A stretch of 64,000 nt of DNA from CADEEN01 sp963783785. GTDB lineage: Bacteria; Pseudomonadota; Gammaproteobacteria; Burkholderiales; Burkholderiaceae_C. Each line of letters opens with the position of its first letter. Position 1 is the stretch's first letter. The position numbers and the translations under genes were made by a program. The notes below the pieces were generated by a model. It ran no database searches. It was not told where the DNA came from and saw only the letters and a list, made by a program, of their open reading frames with translations. Location of the stretch: positions 310,001 through 374,000 of the forward strand of contig CAWAOQ010000006.1 in NCBI GenBank assembly GCA_963783785.1, read 5' to 3'. This document shows, piece after piece, positions 25,901-35,466 of the stretch.

Positions 25901-27200
25901 ATGACCGTACCGACGACCAAGCCAACCGCTCCGATTGACAAGTACCACGCACCGCAGTGGCTCGGAGCGCAGGCTGTGCGGCGATTTCACGTCATGGCCA
26001 AGCCGGCCGGCTCGGCCTGCAATCTCGGCTGCACGTACTGCTTCTATCTCAGCAAGCAGACGCTGCCCGACGGCCCCGGCAGCGGCCGCATGGACGACGA
26101 GGTGCTCGAGCACTTCGTGCGGGACTACATCCAGAGCGTCACCGGGGACGAGGTCGTGTTTTCATGGCAAGGTGGAGAACCCACGCTGCGCGGCCTCGAG
26201 TTCTTTCGCAAGGTCGTGGCGCTGCAACGCAAGCACGCGAAGGCCGGGCAACGGATCGAGAACGACCTGCAGACCAACGGCACCCTGCTCGACGACGACT
26301 GGGCCCGCTTTCTGAAGGAACACCGTTTCCTCGTCGGTCTCTCGATCGACGGCCCGCGCGAGATCCACGATCACTACCGGATCACCCGGCAAGGCGCACC
26401 GACCTTCGATGCCGTGGTCGCGGCGGCCAAGACTGCTGCGGCGCTTCGGCGTCAAGTTCAACACGCTGACCTGCGTGAACCGGTTCAATGCCTCGCGGCC
26501 GCTCGATGTCTATCGCTTCCTGCGCCGCGAGCTGGGGTCGACCTACCTGCAGTTCATTCCGATCGTCGAGATCAAGAACTTCGAGACGACTGCGCCGCAC
26601 ACCTGGGACGCGCAGCGGCTGCCGATCCTCGGCAGCCCGCAGGCGCGGCCGGATCACGCGGACTCGGTGGTCACGCCATGGTCCGTCGATGCCGAGGAGT
26701 ACGGCCATTTCCTCTGCAAGGTATGGGACGAGTGGCTCGCCCGCGACGTTGGCAAGGCACTGGTCAATTTCTGCGAAACGCTGGTCGTGCAGCACATGGG
26801 TCTGCCTTCACAGATTTGCGTGCACAGCGAGATCTGCGGCAAGGGTGTCGCCATCGAGCACGATGGCAGCGTGTATTCGTGCGACCACTATGTCTATCCC
26901 GCGTATCGACTCGGCAACATTCGCCAGCGCTCGCTCGGCGACATGGTGTTCTCGGCCACGCAGGTGAAGTTCGGCTATGCGAAGTCCGAGACCTTGCCCG
27001 CCTACTGCAGGCAGTGCGAGTTCCTGAGCGACTGCTGGGGCGAGTGCCCGAAGAACCGACTGTTGCGCACGCCGGATGGCGAACCTGGCCTGAACTATCT
27101 CTGCCCGGGACTCAAGCGATTCTTCGCACACGCGGTGCCCGCCGCAGCAAGCATGGCGGCACGACTGCGCGAGGCTCGTCGTCACGCTGCTGCTCCCTAG
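25901..27200 (+). CDS. anaerobic sulfatase-maturating radical SAM enzyme (anSME/AslB family), frameshifted
   Basis: Radical SAM/SPASM protein that oxidises the active-site Cys of sulfatases to formylglycine. The SAM cluster motif is CNLGCTYCFY (C-x3-C-x2-C), then FSWQGGEPTLRG and QTNGTLLDDDW. The C-terminal half has the auxiliary-cluster Cys residues in ICGKGVAIEHDGSVYSCDHY and AYCRQCEFLSDCWGECPKNR. The frame changes at about 26432, where one extra base before CTGCTGCGG breaks LLRRFGVKFNTLTCVNRF. The span is 3n+1, in agreement. Its target is most likely the sulfatase encoded divergently. Confidence 0.88.
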
Positions 27201-27291
27201 GTGACCGCATGACGCTGCCCGCTCGGGACCCTGACCACCGATTCATCCAGCCACGGCGAGGCACGCCATACCCAAGCACCCTGCCACCCTC

Positions 27292-28331
27292 ATGCTCATC
27301 GAAGTGAAAGCCTCGCGCCGCGAGGTGCTGGTGCTCGCCGGCGCAGGAGCCATCGCGCTGTCGTCGGCGACGCTCGGCTGCGCCCAGACCGGCAGCAGGG
27401 CTTTGCCGGGGGCGGCGGTCGATTCGCTCCCTTCGTGGAACGACGCCGCGCCGAAGAAGGCCGTCGTCGCCTTCGTCGAGCGCGTGACGAAGGCCGGCTC
27501 GCCCGACTTCGTGCCGCTGCCTGAACGCATCGCGGTGTTCGACAACGACGGCACGCTGTGGGCCGAGCAGCCGATGTACTTCCAGGCTTTCTTCGCCATC
27601 GACCGCGTCAAGGCGATGGCACCCCAGCACCCGGAGTGGCAGACGAAGGAACCTTTCGCGTCGCTGCTGAAGGGTGACATGGCGGGCGTGGCCGCTGCGG
27701 GCGAGAAGGGCGCGGCGGAAATGCTGGCGGCCACCCACACCGGGATGACCACCGAGGAATTCACCGCATCGTCGCCGACTGGATCGCGACCGCGCGGCAC
27801 CCGACCACCGGCAAGCTGTTCGTCGACATGGTCTACCAGCCGATGCTCGAGTTGCTGGCCTACCTGCGCGCCAACGGCTTCAAGACCTTCATCGTCTCCG
27901 GCGGCGGCATCGAATTCATGCGGCCGTGGACCGAAAGGGTCTACGGCATTCCACCCGAGCAGGTGATCGGCAGCAGCGTCAAGCTCAAGTTCGAGATGCG
28001 TGACGGCAGGCCGGTGCTGGTCAAGCTGCCCGAGATCGACCTGTATGACGACAAGCAGGGTAAGCCGATCGGCATCGAGAGTCGCATCGGCCGCCGGCCG
28101 ATCGCCGCGTTCGGCAACTCCGACGGCGACCTGCAGATGCTGCAGTGGACCGCCGCCGGCGCGGGCCCTCGGTTCTGCCTGTACGTCCACCACACCGATG
28201 CGCAGCGCGAGTGGGCCTACGACCGCCAGTCGCACATCGGCCGGCTCGACAAGGGCCTCGATGAAGCCAAGGCAAGAGGCTGGACCGTGGTGAGCATGAA
28301 GGACGACTGGAGGGCAATCTTCCCAACTTGA
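27292..28331 (+). CDS. exported HAD-family hydrolase/phosphatase (frameshifted)
   Basis: About 346 residues. The N-terminus looks like a Tat signal (SRREVLVLAGAGAIALSSAT) followed by TLGCAQTG. The HAD nucleophile motif is IAVFDNDGTLW; motif II is TFIVSGGGIEF; the distal acid motif is AAFGNSDGDLQML. The frame breaks at CC 27764-27765, where a third C would restore FTRIVADWIAT. The span is 3n+2, as expected for one lost base. It lies downstream of the maturase. The substrate is unknown. Confidence 0.8.
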
Positions 28332-28446
28332 ACTGCGGCGCCTTGCCCTGCGGTGGCACTGCCAACAGGCGGGGCCTTGCCGTCCTTGTTGCCGCAGCGG
28401 CGCGAGTTGCGCAATGCTGCACTGTGACCATCAGGAGATTGGCACG

Positions 28447-29799
28447 ATGACTGAAGCCCGCTTTCTCCACGCTGTACTGGTAGGCGCGCTGGTCGGTCTG
28501 GCCGGTTGCGCGACCACCTACCCGATGATGCCGACGCCTGCGCTGTACACCGGGTCTGAGGCGAAGCCGCTGTTCACCGTGGCGCCCGCCGCTGTCCGGA
28601 CCCCCCCGCTGGACCTGCTGTTCGTCACCGACCGAGCGCCCACGCAGGGCGTCGACGCGCCGGAGCCATACAGTGCGGAGCGGTCGCGCTCGATGGCATT
28701 CGGATCGACGACGGCCGTTTTCGGCGAAGGCTTGACCTGGGACGCGCTGGTGAAGCAGAGCTTGCTCGTCACGCGGACGACTCCGATAGACCTCACGCTC
28801 GGGCCGACGAAGGAAATCGGCCGCTTCCCCCGCATTCCATACGATGTTGATTCGGCACCCGGAGGCATGGTGCGTGCGCCCGATGCCATCGATGCACACG
28901 AGACAGCGGTCCGTGCGCTGCAGGCCGAGGTCGCCCGCCGCCTTGCCTTGAATCCGCGCAAGGAAGTGGTGCTGTTCGTCCACGGCTTCAACAACACCTT
29001 CAGCGAAGCAGCCCTGACGATGGGCGAGATGTGCCACTTCCTGGGCCGCGAGTTCGTGTGTGCGATCTTCACCTGGCCGGCGGGTGGAACGCGCGGCATC
29101 CTGTTTGGCTACAACGAAGACTACGAATCGAGCGTGTTCGCCGCAGAGCACCTGCGCAAGGCGATCCGTGCCATCGCGGGTACGCCGGGCTTGGAGAGGA
29201 TCCATCTATTGGCTCACAGCCGGGGGACCGACCTGCTCGCCACGACACTCGCCGCACTCGGCGCCGAGGCATATATGCAGCAGACCACGCTGCCCCAGCG
29301 CTTCAAGATCGGCAACGTGGTGCTGATGGCCCCCGACATCGATACGGACGTGGCGGTGGCCAAGATCCTGGCGGTCCAGTCCGATCCCGACCTTCCCCAC
29401 GGCACGGCACCGAACCCGCGCGCGGTGTTCGAGTCAACCCCCGGGTTCCAGGTCACCGCCTATGTGTCGCCCGATGACAGGGCGCTCGCCGCGTCGAGTT
29501 GGCTGTTCGGAAGCGTGCTCCGGTTCGGACGCGTCGAGGCCTCGATGATGACGCCACAACAGATCGAGCAAATGCGCCGGGTGGGGCTGGTCGATGTCAT
29601 CCAGATCAGCGGCACGACCGACCTGTTCGGGCACGGCTACTTCCGCTCGAACCCGAGGGTGAGTGCCGACCTGATTGCCATACTGAGATATGGGCTCCGG
29701 CCCAACAACCCCGGCCGGCCGCTGGAGGAAGTCAGGCGGCCATTCTGGCGGATCCCCGCTGAAGCCGGAACGAAGCGCGAGGCCGGAGGGCCTGACTGA
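28447..29799 (+). CDS. lipoprotein alpha/beta hydrolase (DUF900-like)
   Basis: A 450-residue protein. The N-terminal lipobox is LVGLAGCATT (Cys about residue 21). The alpha/beta-hydrolase core shows the oxyanion strand VVLFVHGFNNTFSEAAL and the nucleophile elbow LLAHSRGTD, as in DUF900-type esterase/lipase-like proteins. AGGAG precedes the ATG at 28447. It is the last gene of the sulfatase region in this direction. Substrate unknown; probably membrane-anchored in the periplasm. Confidence 0.82.
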   Translation: MTEARFLHAVLVGALVGLAGCATTYPMMPTPALYTGSEAKPLFTVAPAAVRTPPLDLLFVTDRAPTQGVDAPEPYSAERSRSMAFGSTTAVFGEGLTWDALVKQSLLVTRTTPIDLTLGPTKEIGRFPRIPYDVDSAPGGMVRAPDAIDAHETAVRALQAEVARRLALNPRKEVVLFVHGFNNTFSEAALTMGEMCHFLGREFVCAIFTWPAGGTRGILFGYNEDYESSVFAAEHLRKAIRAIAGTPGLERIHLLAHSRGTDLLATTLAALGAEAYMQQTTLPQRFKIGNVVLMAPDIDTDVAVAKILAVQSDPDLPHGTAPNPRAVFESTPGFQVTAYVSPDDRALAASSWLFGSVLRFGRVEASMMTPQQIEQMRRVGLVDVIQISGTTDLFGHGYFRSNPRVSADLIAILRYGLRPNNPGRPLEEVRRPFWRIPAEAGTKREAGGPD

Positions 29800-30211
29800 G
29801 TTGCGCGTGCAGCAACGAGCCCGAATGCCCTTCGTGCGATCGATGCTGATTGGGCCGACCGACTGCCTTCTCCCGACGAGTACGTGTACAGGGCCAAACG
29901 AATCCCAGCGACGGCGAGCGGATTCCGCCAACGCCCACGCCAGCCGCCCTTCCCAGAAAGCGCCTGGTTTCCCAAAGTCCGCTCTGGCGTGCAGCGGGAA
30001 TGCACGCTCCCGGCCATGAGCGGACTATCGCCAGGGCCTGATGTTGGGGGCGCCAATCATGGGCAACCGCGCTGGGCGGGGTTGTTCAGAATGCGGGCTG
30101 GCGGCACAGTGCGGTGCCACGGGCGTGTCTGCTCTTGCAGGCAAGTTGGCACCGTGCGGCAACGGCCGTCGCCCTAGAACTGAGATAGGCAGCGCAACGA
30201 AGGGGAAGACG
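29800..30211. other. 412-bp intergenic region without a supported gene
   Basis: Lower-GC, degenerate-looking sequence with short overlapping open frames and no ribosome-binding sites until AGGGGAAG before 30212. It has motifs such as GGCCATGAGCGG that resemble those in the gaps at 10137-10604 and 31049-31344. I see no RNA gene or complete mobile element. Confidence 0.5.
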
Positions 30212-31048
30212 ATGACAGACCCGACGCAAGTCAACGAGACCGTCCAGGCGCACTACACCCGTTCCGGTCTGGGTGGTCTCATCCTCGCTGCACTCGAACA
30301 GGCCGGCAAAGACCTGAACCGGCTCACGCCGGAAGACTTGGCGCCCATCGATGAATTCCACATTCGCGGTCGGGCAGCAACGCTCGAACTCGCTCGAATC
30401 GCGCGGGTCGACGTCACGAAACGCGTGCTCGATATAGGCAGCGGCATTGGCGGGACATCCCGTTGCCTTGCTCGGGAGTTCGGCTGCCGTGTCACCGGCA
30501 TCGACCTGACTGAGGAGTACTGCAGCGCCGCTGCAATGCTTTCAGACCGGATTGGCCTCGCCGAACTCGTCGACTATCGCCAAGGCGATGCAACGAATTT
30601 GCCTTTTCCGGATGCTTCGTTTGACATCGTGTGGACGGAGCATGCCGCGATGAATATTCCGGACAAGCCGAGGCTATACGAGGAGATGCATCGCGTCCTC
30701 AAGCCAGGCGGCACGCTCGCGATTTACGACATTCTTGCCGGGCCATCCGGCCCCGTGCTGTTCCCGGTTCCTTGGGCACGTACGCCTGCAGCGAGCTTTC
30801 TCGTGACACCGGACGAATTGCGCAACCTCCTCGACGAAGCCGGGTTCAACATCGAGGCATGGTTGGATTCAACCGATGCCGCGCGTGCCTGGTTCGTAGC
30901 GCTGGCAGAGAAGATCCGCAACGAGGGCATGCCACCGCTCGGCTTTCATATCCTGCTCGGGTCAGATTTTCAGACCATGGCGCAGAACCAGCGGCGCAAT
31001 CTGGAAGACGGCCGGATTGTTCTGGCACAGGTCGTCGCCAAGAGATAG
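30212..31048 (+). CDS. class I SAM-dependent methyltransferase, sarcosine/dimethylglycine methyltransferase-like
   Basis: A 278-residue methyltransferase. Motif I is KRVLDIGSGIGGTSRCLARE (about residues 70-89), then VTGIDLTEEYC, GDATNLPFPDASFDIVWTEH and LKPGGTLAIYDIL. The N-terminal ETVQAHYTRSGLGGLI resembles glycine/sarcosine-type N-methyltransferases. GC is clearly lower than the local average (33 of 60 bases in the line 30541-30600), and both flanks are non-coding, suggesting transfer. The exact substrate is uncertain. Confidence 0.82.
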   Translation: MTDPTQVNETVQAHYTRSGLGGLILAALEQAGKDLNRLTPEDLAPIDEFHIRGRAATLELARIARVDVTKRVLDIGSGIGGTSRCLAREFGCRVTGIDLTEEYCSAAAMLSDRIGLAELVDYRQGDATNLPFPDASFDIVWTEHAAMNIPDKPRLYEEMHRVLKPGGTLAIYDILAGPSGPVLFPVPWARTPAASFLVTPDELRNLLDEAGFNIEAWLDSTDAARAWFVALAEKIRNEGMPPLGFHILLGSDFQTMAQNQRRNLEDGRIVLAQVVAKR

Positions 31049-31344
31049 ACGTTGCCTCACCGGCGAGCAACCGGCCGCCCAATGGCAGGCACGGCTGACG
31101 CCGAACGTTGAGCGTCGGCTTGTAGGCGACGAATCGGGGGCGATGAACTTCCGCCATGGGTCGGGAGTGCCAGTTGGTGGATCCCGGGCGAATGACCGGA
31201 GACGGTCTGAAGTGAGCGGTCAGCCGACTGCGCTCGACCAGCCGCTCATGGCCACGTACCGCCGCGTCGCATGCTGATGGCCGAGCGTCCGTTCTCGCGC
31301 TTTGCGGACGCGACCGGTACGTGAACCCAATCTGCCGACCGCTG
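31049..31344. other. 296-bp intergenic region without a supported gene
   Basis: Holds lower-GC sequence related in style to the other gaps near the lone methyltransferases (for example GTCGGGAGTGCCAGTTGGTGG and GAATGACCGGAGACGG). No convincing gene, RNA or terminator seen. Confidence 0.45.
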
Positions 31345-33420
31345 TCAGAACAGGCCGCGCACCCGGGCACGAACGTCGATCGGTGGGCAAGGCGCTCGAA
31401 GTGCCGGCACGCAGGCTTCGGCTTCCGGCCCGCCATGCTCGAACAGCGCCGCCACCGTCGGCGGGATGAAGCGCGTCAGCGACCCGTAGAGGTGCCGGTC
31501 GCCGTACTTCGCCTGCTGCGTGACGTGAAAACGCTGCGGCACGATGAGTGAGAGGTGCCGCTTGGCGCGCGTCATCGCCACGTAGAGCAGGCGCCGCTCC
31601 TCCTCGATCTCGGCCGCGCTGCCGGTGGCCATGTCCGACGGCATGCAGCCGTCGACCGCATTGAGCACGAACACCGCGGTCCATTCCTGGCCCTTGGCCG
31701 AATGCATCGTCGACAGGATCAGGTAGTCCTCGTCGCGGTGCGGCGCACCGGATTCGTCGCTGGTGGCCTCGGGCGGGTCGAGCGTCAACTCGGCGAGGAA
31801 ACGCTCGCGGCTCGGGGCGCTCGCGGCAATGCGTGCCAGTTGCACCAGGTCGGCCTGGCGGATCGGTGCATCGTCGTGCAGGCGCTCCAGGTGTGGCTGG
31901 TACCAGCGCGCCGCGACGGCCACGTCGTCGGGCCAGGCGCCCTCTGCCAGCGCCGCGTGCGTCTGCAGCCAGGCGTGCCAGTCGGTCGCCGCGGCCGTCG
32001 GTGGCTTGAACGCGCGCATCGCCTGCACCGGATCGGCGGCGTCGGCCATCGCGTCGAGAAGCCGCCGCGCAGCCGTCGGCCCGATGCCCGGGATCAGTTG
32101 CGCGACGCGAAACCCGGCCAGCCGGCTGCGCGGGTTCTGCACCCAGCGCAACACCGACAGCAGGTCCTTCACATGCGCGGCCTCGAGAAACTTGAGGCCG
32201 CCGAACTTGACGAACGGGATGTTGCGGCGGGTGAGTTCGAGTTCCAGCGCCGCGCTGTGGTGGCCGGTGCGAAACAGCACCGCCTGGCGCTTCAGCGCGA
32301 GGCCGCCTTCACGATGCAGCAGCACCTCGTCGGCGACCCAGCGCGCCTGCGCCATCTCGTCGGCCACCGTCACCAGCCGCGGCCGCTCGCCGGCCTGGTC
32401 GGTCCACAGATCCTTCGTGAAGCGCTCGGCCGCCAGCGCGATCACCGCGTTCGAGGCCTCGAGGATGGCCTGCGTCGAGCGGTAGTTGCGCGACAGCGTG
32501 ACCACCTGCGCCGGCGGCTCGAACTGGGCCGGGAAGTCGAGGATGTTGCGCACCTCGGCGGCGCGAAAGGCGTAGATCGATTGCGCGTCGTCGCCGACCA
32601 CCGTGAGGCCGCGGCCGTCGGGCTTCAGCGCCTTCAGGATCGTGGCCTGCAGCCGGTTGGTGTCCTGGTATTCGTCGACCAGCACATGATCGAAGCGCGC
32701 GCCGATCGCCGCCGCCAACGCCGGCTCGGCCATCGCCTGCTGCCAGTACAGCAGCAGGTCGTCGTAGTCGAGCACCTGCTGCTGCTGCTTGTCTTGCACG
32801 TAGGCGCGAAACAGCCGCTTCAGCTCGTCTTCCCAGCCCAGGCACCAGGGGTACAGCGCTTGCACCACCTGCTCCACCGGCATCTGGCTGTTGACCACCC
32901 GCGAGTAGATCGCCAGGCAGGTGCCCTTCATCGGGAAGCGCTTCTCGGTGGTGGCCAACCCCAGTTGCTGCCGCACCAGGCCCATCTGGTCTTCGGCGTC
33001 GCCGCGGTCGTGGATCGTGAACTGCGGCGCCAGGCCGATCGTGCCGGCCACTTCGCGCAGCAGCCGCGCACCGATGCCGTGGAAGGTGCCGGCCCAGGGC
33101 AGGCTCGGCGCGCGCTGCGTGGCGCGAAAACCCAGCGCCGCATGCAGCATGCGGCCGCAGCGGCGCTCCATTTCCTGCGCCGCGCGGCGCGAGAAGGTCA
33201 GCAGCAGGATGCGCTGCGGGTCGGCGCCGGCAAGCACCAGCCGCGCCACGCGCGAGGCCAGCGTCATCGTCTTGCCGGTGCCCGCGCCGGCGATCACCAG
33301 CAGCGGCCCGGCCGTGGCGCCCTGGCCTTCGACGGCGCCGATGCCGTGCTCGACCGCCGCACGCTGCGCGTCGTTCAGCGTGGCGAACGGATCGGGGCGG
33401 GAGACGGTGGCGGCTGGCAT
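31345..33420 (-). CDS. UvrD/Rep-family ATP-dependent DNA helicase
   Basis: A 691-residue superfamily 1A helicase. Motifs in order: Q-motif LNDAQRAAVEH, Walker A VIAGAGTGKTMTLASR, motif Ia LLLTFSRRAAQEMERR, Walker B VLVDEYQDTNRLQ, motif III GDDAQSIYAFRAAE, motif IV LSRNYRST, motif V STMHSAKGQEW and motif VI RRLLYVAMTRAKRHL. ATG 33420 (MPAATVSRP) is preferred over the upstream alternative at 33474. It unwinds DNA in repair or replication restart. It is a shorter relative of UvrD and stands alone. Confidence 0.92.
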   Translation of the reverse strand: MPAATVSRPDPFATLNDAQRAAVEHGIGAVEGQGATAGPLLVIAGAGTGKTMTLASRVARLVLAGADPQRILLLTFSRRAAQEMERRCGRMLHAALGFRATQRAPSLPWAGTFHGIGARLLREVAGTIGLAPQFTIHDRGDAEDQMGLVRQQLGLATTEKRFPMKGTCLAIYSRVVNSQMPVEQVVQALYPWCLGWEDELKRLFRAYVQDKQQQQVLDYDDLLLYWQQAMAEPALAAAIGARFDHVLVDEYQDTNRLQATILKALKPDGRGLTVVGDDAQSIYAFRAAEVRNILDFPAQFEPPAQVVTLSRNYRSTQAILEASNAVIALAAERFTKDLWTDQAGERPRLVTVADEMAQARWVADEVLLHREGGLALKRQAVLFRTGHHSAALELELTRRNIPFVKFGGLKFLEAAHVKDLLSVLRWVQNPRSRLAGFRVAQLIPGIGPTAARRLLDAMADAADPVQAMRAFKPPTAAATDWHAWLQTHAALAEGAWPDDVAVAARWYQPHLERLHDDAPIRQADLVQLARIAASAPSRERFLAELTLDPPEATSDESGAPHRDEDYLILSTMHSAKGQEWTAVFVLNAVDGCMPSDMATGSAAEIEEERRLLYVAMTRAKRHLSLIVPQRFHVTQQAKYGDRHLYGSLTRFIPPTVAALFEHGGPEAEACVPALRAPCPPIDVRARVRGLF

Positions 33421-33499
33421 GGCGGAACCCAGCCGCAACGATACTGTATGTGCGTACAGAGGCGCGCCGGACAAGGTCGGCGCCGCCGTGACCGTGGCG

Positions 33500-34480
33500 T
33501 CAATCCGCCAAGGCCTGCGTCACCGCATCGATGCGCGCCAGCACCTCGGGGGTGAGCTTGTCGACCAGCGCCAGCGCGCCCAGGTTGCCTTGCAGTTGCG
33601 ACAGCTTCGACGCGCCGGTGATGACCGAGCTGACGCGCGGGTTGCGGGCGACCCAGGCCAGCGCCAGCTGCGCCACGTTGCCGCCCAGTTCGGCCGCGAT
33701 CGGCTCGAGCTGCGCGACCGCGGCGTTCTTCGCCGGGTGCGTCAGGCCCTCGCGCAGGAAAGCCATCGCCTCCAGCGCGCCGCGGCTGCCTTCGGGCACG
33801 CCAACGGCGTACTTGCCAGTGAGCAGGCCCGAGGCCAGCGGGCTCCAGGTGGTCAGGCCCAGGCCGGTGTCTTCGTACAGGCGTGCGTACTCCTGCTCGA
33901 CGCGCTTGCGGTGGAACAGGTGGTACTGCGGCTGCTCCACCACCGGCTTGTGCCAGCCGTGACGATCGGCCACGTCCCAGGCGGCGCGGATGTCGACGGC
34001 GGACCATTCGCTGGTACCCCAGTACAGCGCCTTGCCCTGCGCGATGATGTCGCTCATCGCGCGCGCCGTCTCTTCCACCGGCGTGTGCGGGTCGGGACGG
34101 TGGCAGTAGACGATGTCGATGTGCTCGAGGCCGAAGCGCTTGAGCGAGCCGTCGATGGCCTGCATCAGGTACTTGCGGTTGAGCGTGTCCTTGCGGTTGA
34201 TGGCCTCGCTCTGGCGGTCCAGGCCCCAGAAGAACTTCGTCGAGACGACGTAGTTCAGGCGCGGCCAGCCCAGCGCTTTCAGCGCCTGGCCCATCACGAC
34301 TTCGCTCTGGCCAGCGGCGTAGGCCTCGGCGTTGTCGAAGAAGTTGACGCCGGCGTCGTACGCCGCGGCCATCATCTCGACGGCCGCCTTCTGGTCGACC
34401 TGGTTGTGGTACGTGACCCACGAGCCGAGGGACAGCGTGCTGAGCTTCAGGCCAGTGCGGCCAAGACGGCGATAGAGCAT
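33500..34480 (-). CDS. aldo/keto reductase, Kv-beta-like
   Basis: A 326-residue TIM-barrel NADPH oxidoreductase. It begins MLYRRLGRTGLKLSTLSLGSW and has the catalytic Asp/Tyr block FFDNAEAYAAGQSE, then STKFFWG, VYCHRPDPHTPVEET and the cofactor-binding ITGASKLSQL near the C-terminus. The pattern matches the voltage-gated potassium channel beta-subunit-like AKR6 group. It is divergent from mscS. The physiological substrate cannot be told. Confidence 0.9.
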   Translation of the reverse strand: MLYRRLGRTGLKLSTLSLGSWVTYHNQVDQKAAVEMMAAAYDAGVNFFDNAEAYAAGQSEVVMGQALKALGWPRLNYVVSTKFFWGLDRQSEAINRKDTLNRKYLMQAIDGSLKRFGLEHIDIVYCHRPDPHTPVEETARAMSDIIAQGKALYWGTSEWSAVDIRAAWDVADRHGWHKPVVEQPQYHLFHRKRVEQEYARLYEDTGLGLTTWSPLASGLLTGKYAVGVPEGSRGALEAMAFLREGLTHPAKNAAVAQLEPIAAELGGNVAQLALAWVARNPRVSSVITGASKLSQLQGNLGALALVDKLTPEVLARIDAVTQALAD

Positions 34481-34521
34481 GGTGGTGGGCGCGGGCAGCA
34501 AATGAAGGCGCCAGCGTAATC

Positions 34522-34549
34522 GATGACGCGCGAACCGATGACGCGCGAG
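34522..34549. repeat. tandem 13-bp direct repeat in divergent promoter region
   Basis: CGATGACGCGCGA occurs at 34522-34534 and 34537-34549 (15-bp period) in the 158-bp gap between the aldo/keto reductase and mscS genes. It may be a paired regulator site or a slippage product. Confidence 0.5.
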
Positions 34550-34638
34550 CGCGCCGAAACCATCGTCTAAACTGCCGCCCGCCCGTGCCGCAAGCCGACC
34601 TTCTGACAGCACGGCGCGAAACAACAAGAGGACCCCTC

Positions 34639-35451
34639 ATGGACATGCAGTCGCTTCAATCCTTCCTCAGCACAACGGTCACCGAGTTGGCGATGAAGAT
34701 CCTGGCCGCGCTCGCGTTCTGGATCATCGGCCGCTGGCTGATCGGCCGGGTCATCGCGGTGATGCAGGCGGCGATGAACCGCAATCACGTCGACCCGACA
34801 CTGACCAAGTACCTCGGCTCGATCGTTGCGATCGCGCTGAACATTGCCCTGGTGCTCGGCATCCTGGGCTACTTCGGGGTCCAGACCACCTCGTTCGCCG
34901 CCATGCTCGCCGGCGCTGGCGTCGCGATCGGCGCCGCCTGGAGCGGCCTGCTCGGCAACTTCGCGGCGGGGGCCTTCATGCTCGTCCTGCGGCCGATGAA
35001 AGTGGGTGACTTCGTGAGCGTCGGCGGGATCACCGGCACGGTGCACGAACTCGGCCTGTTCGGCACGACGATCGTGACGCCGGACAACGTGATGACGATC
35101 GTCGGCAACGGCAAGGTCTTCGGCGACACGATCCAGAACTTCTCGATCCTGCCGGTGCGCCGCGTCGATCGCCTGGCCCAGCTCGCCGGCAGCGTCGATC
35201 CGCTGGAGGCGATCGAGCGTTTCAAGGCCGCCGTGGCCAAGATCCCGAACGTCAGCACCGAGAACCCGCCCGAGATCAACCTGCTGGACATGAACCTCAA
35301 CGGCCCGGTGATCGCCGTGCGCCCCTACACCAACAACGCGCACTACTGGCAGGTCTACTTCGACACCAACGAAGCCATCGTGCGCACCTGCAAGGAGGCC
35401 GGATGGCCAGCCCCGACACCGACGCAGATCACGCGCGTCGTGCAGGGCTGA
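34639..35451 (+). CDS. mscS: small-conductance mechanosensitive channel, MscS family
   Basis: A 270-residue MscS protein of the three-helix E. coli type. Membrane helices are at about residues 20-45, 60-85 and 85-110. The pore helix is the Ala/Gly-rich FAAMLAGAGVAIGAAWSGLL, and the beta domain begins VLRPMKVGDFVSVGGITGTV. AAGAGGA upstream supports ATG 34639. It releases solutes under hypo-osmotic shock. Confidence 0.93.
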   Translation: MDMQSLQSFLSTTVTELAMKILAALAFWIIGRWLIGRVIAVMQAAMNRNHVDPTLTKYLGSIVAIALNIALVLGILGYFGVQTTSFAAMLAGAGVAIGAAWSGLLGNFAAGAFMLVLRPMKVGDFVSVGGITGTVHELGLFGTTIVTPDNVMTIVGNGKVFGDTIQNFSILPVRRVDRLAQLAGSVDPLEAIERFKAAVAKIPNVSTENPPEINLLDMNLNGPVIAVRPYTNNAHYWQVYFDTNEAIVRTCKEAGWPAPTPTQITRVVQG

Positions 35452-35466
35452 AGACAGGGCCGCAGG

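Noticed and set aside
31555..33555. A rightward open frame of about 660 codons opposite the helicase gene
   Set aside because: The leftward frame contains all superfamily 1 helicase motifs; the opposite frame contains none.
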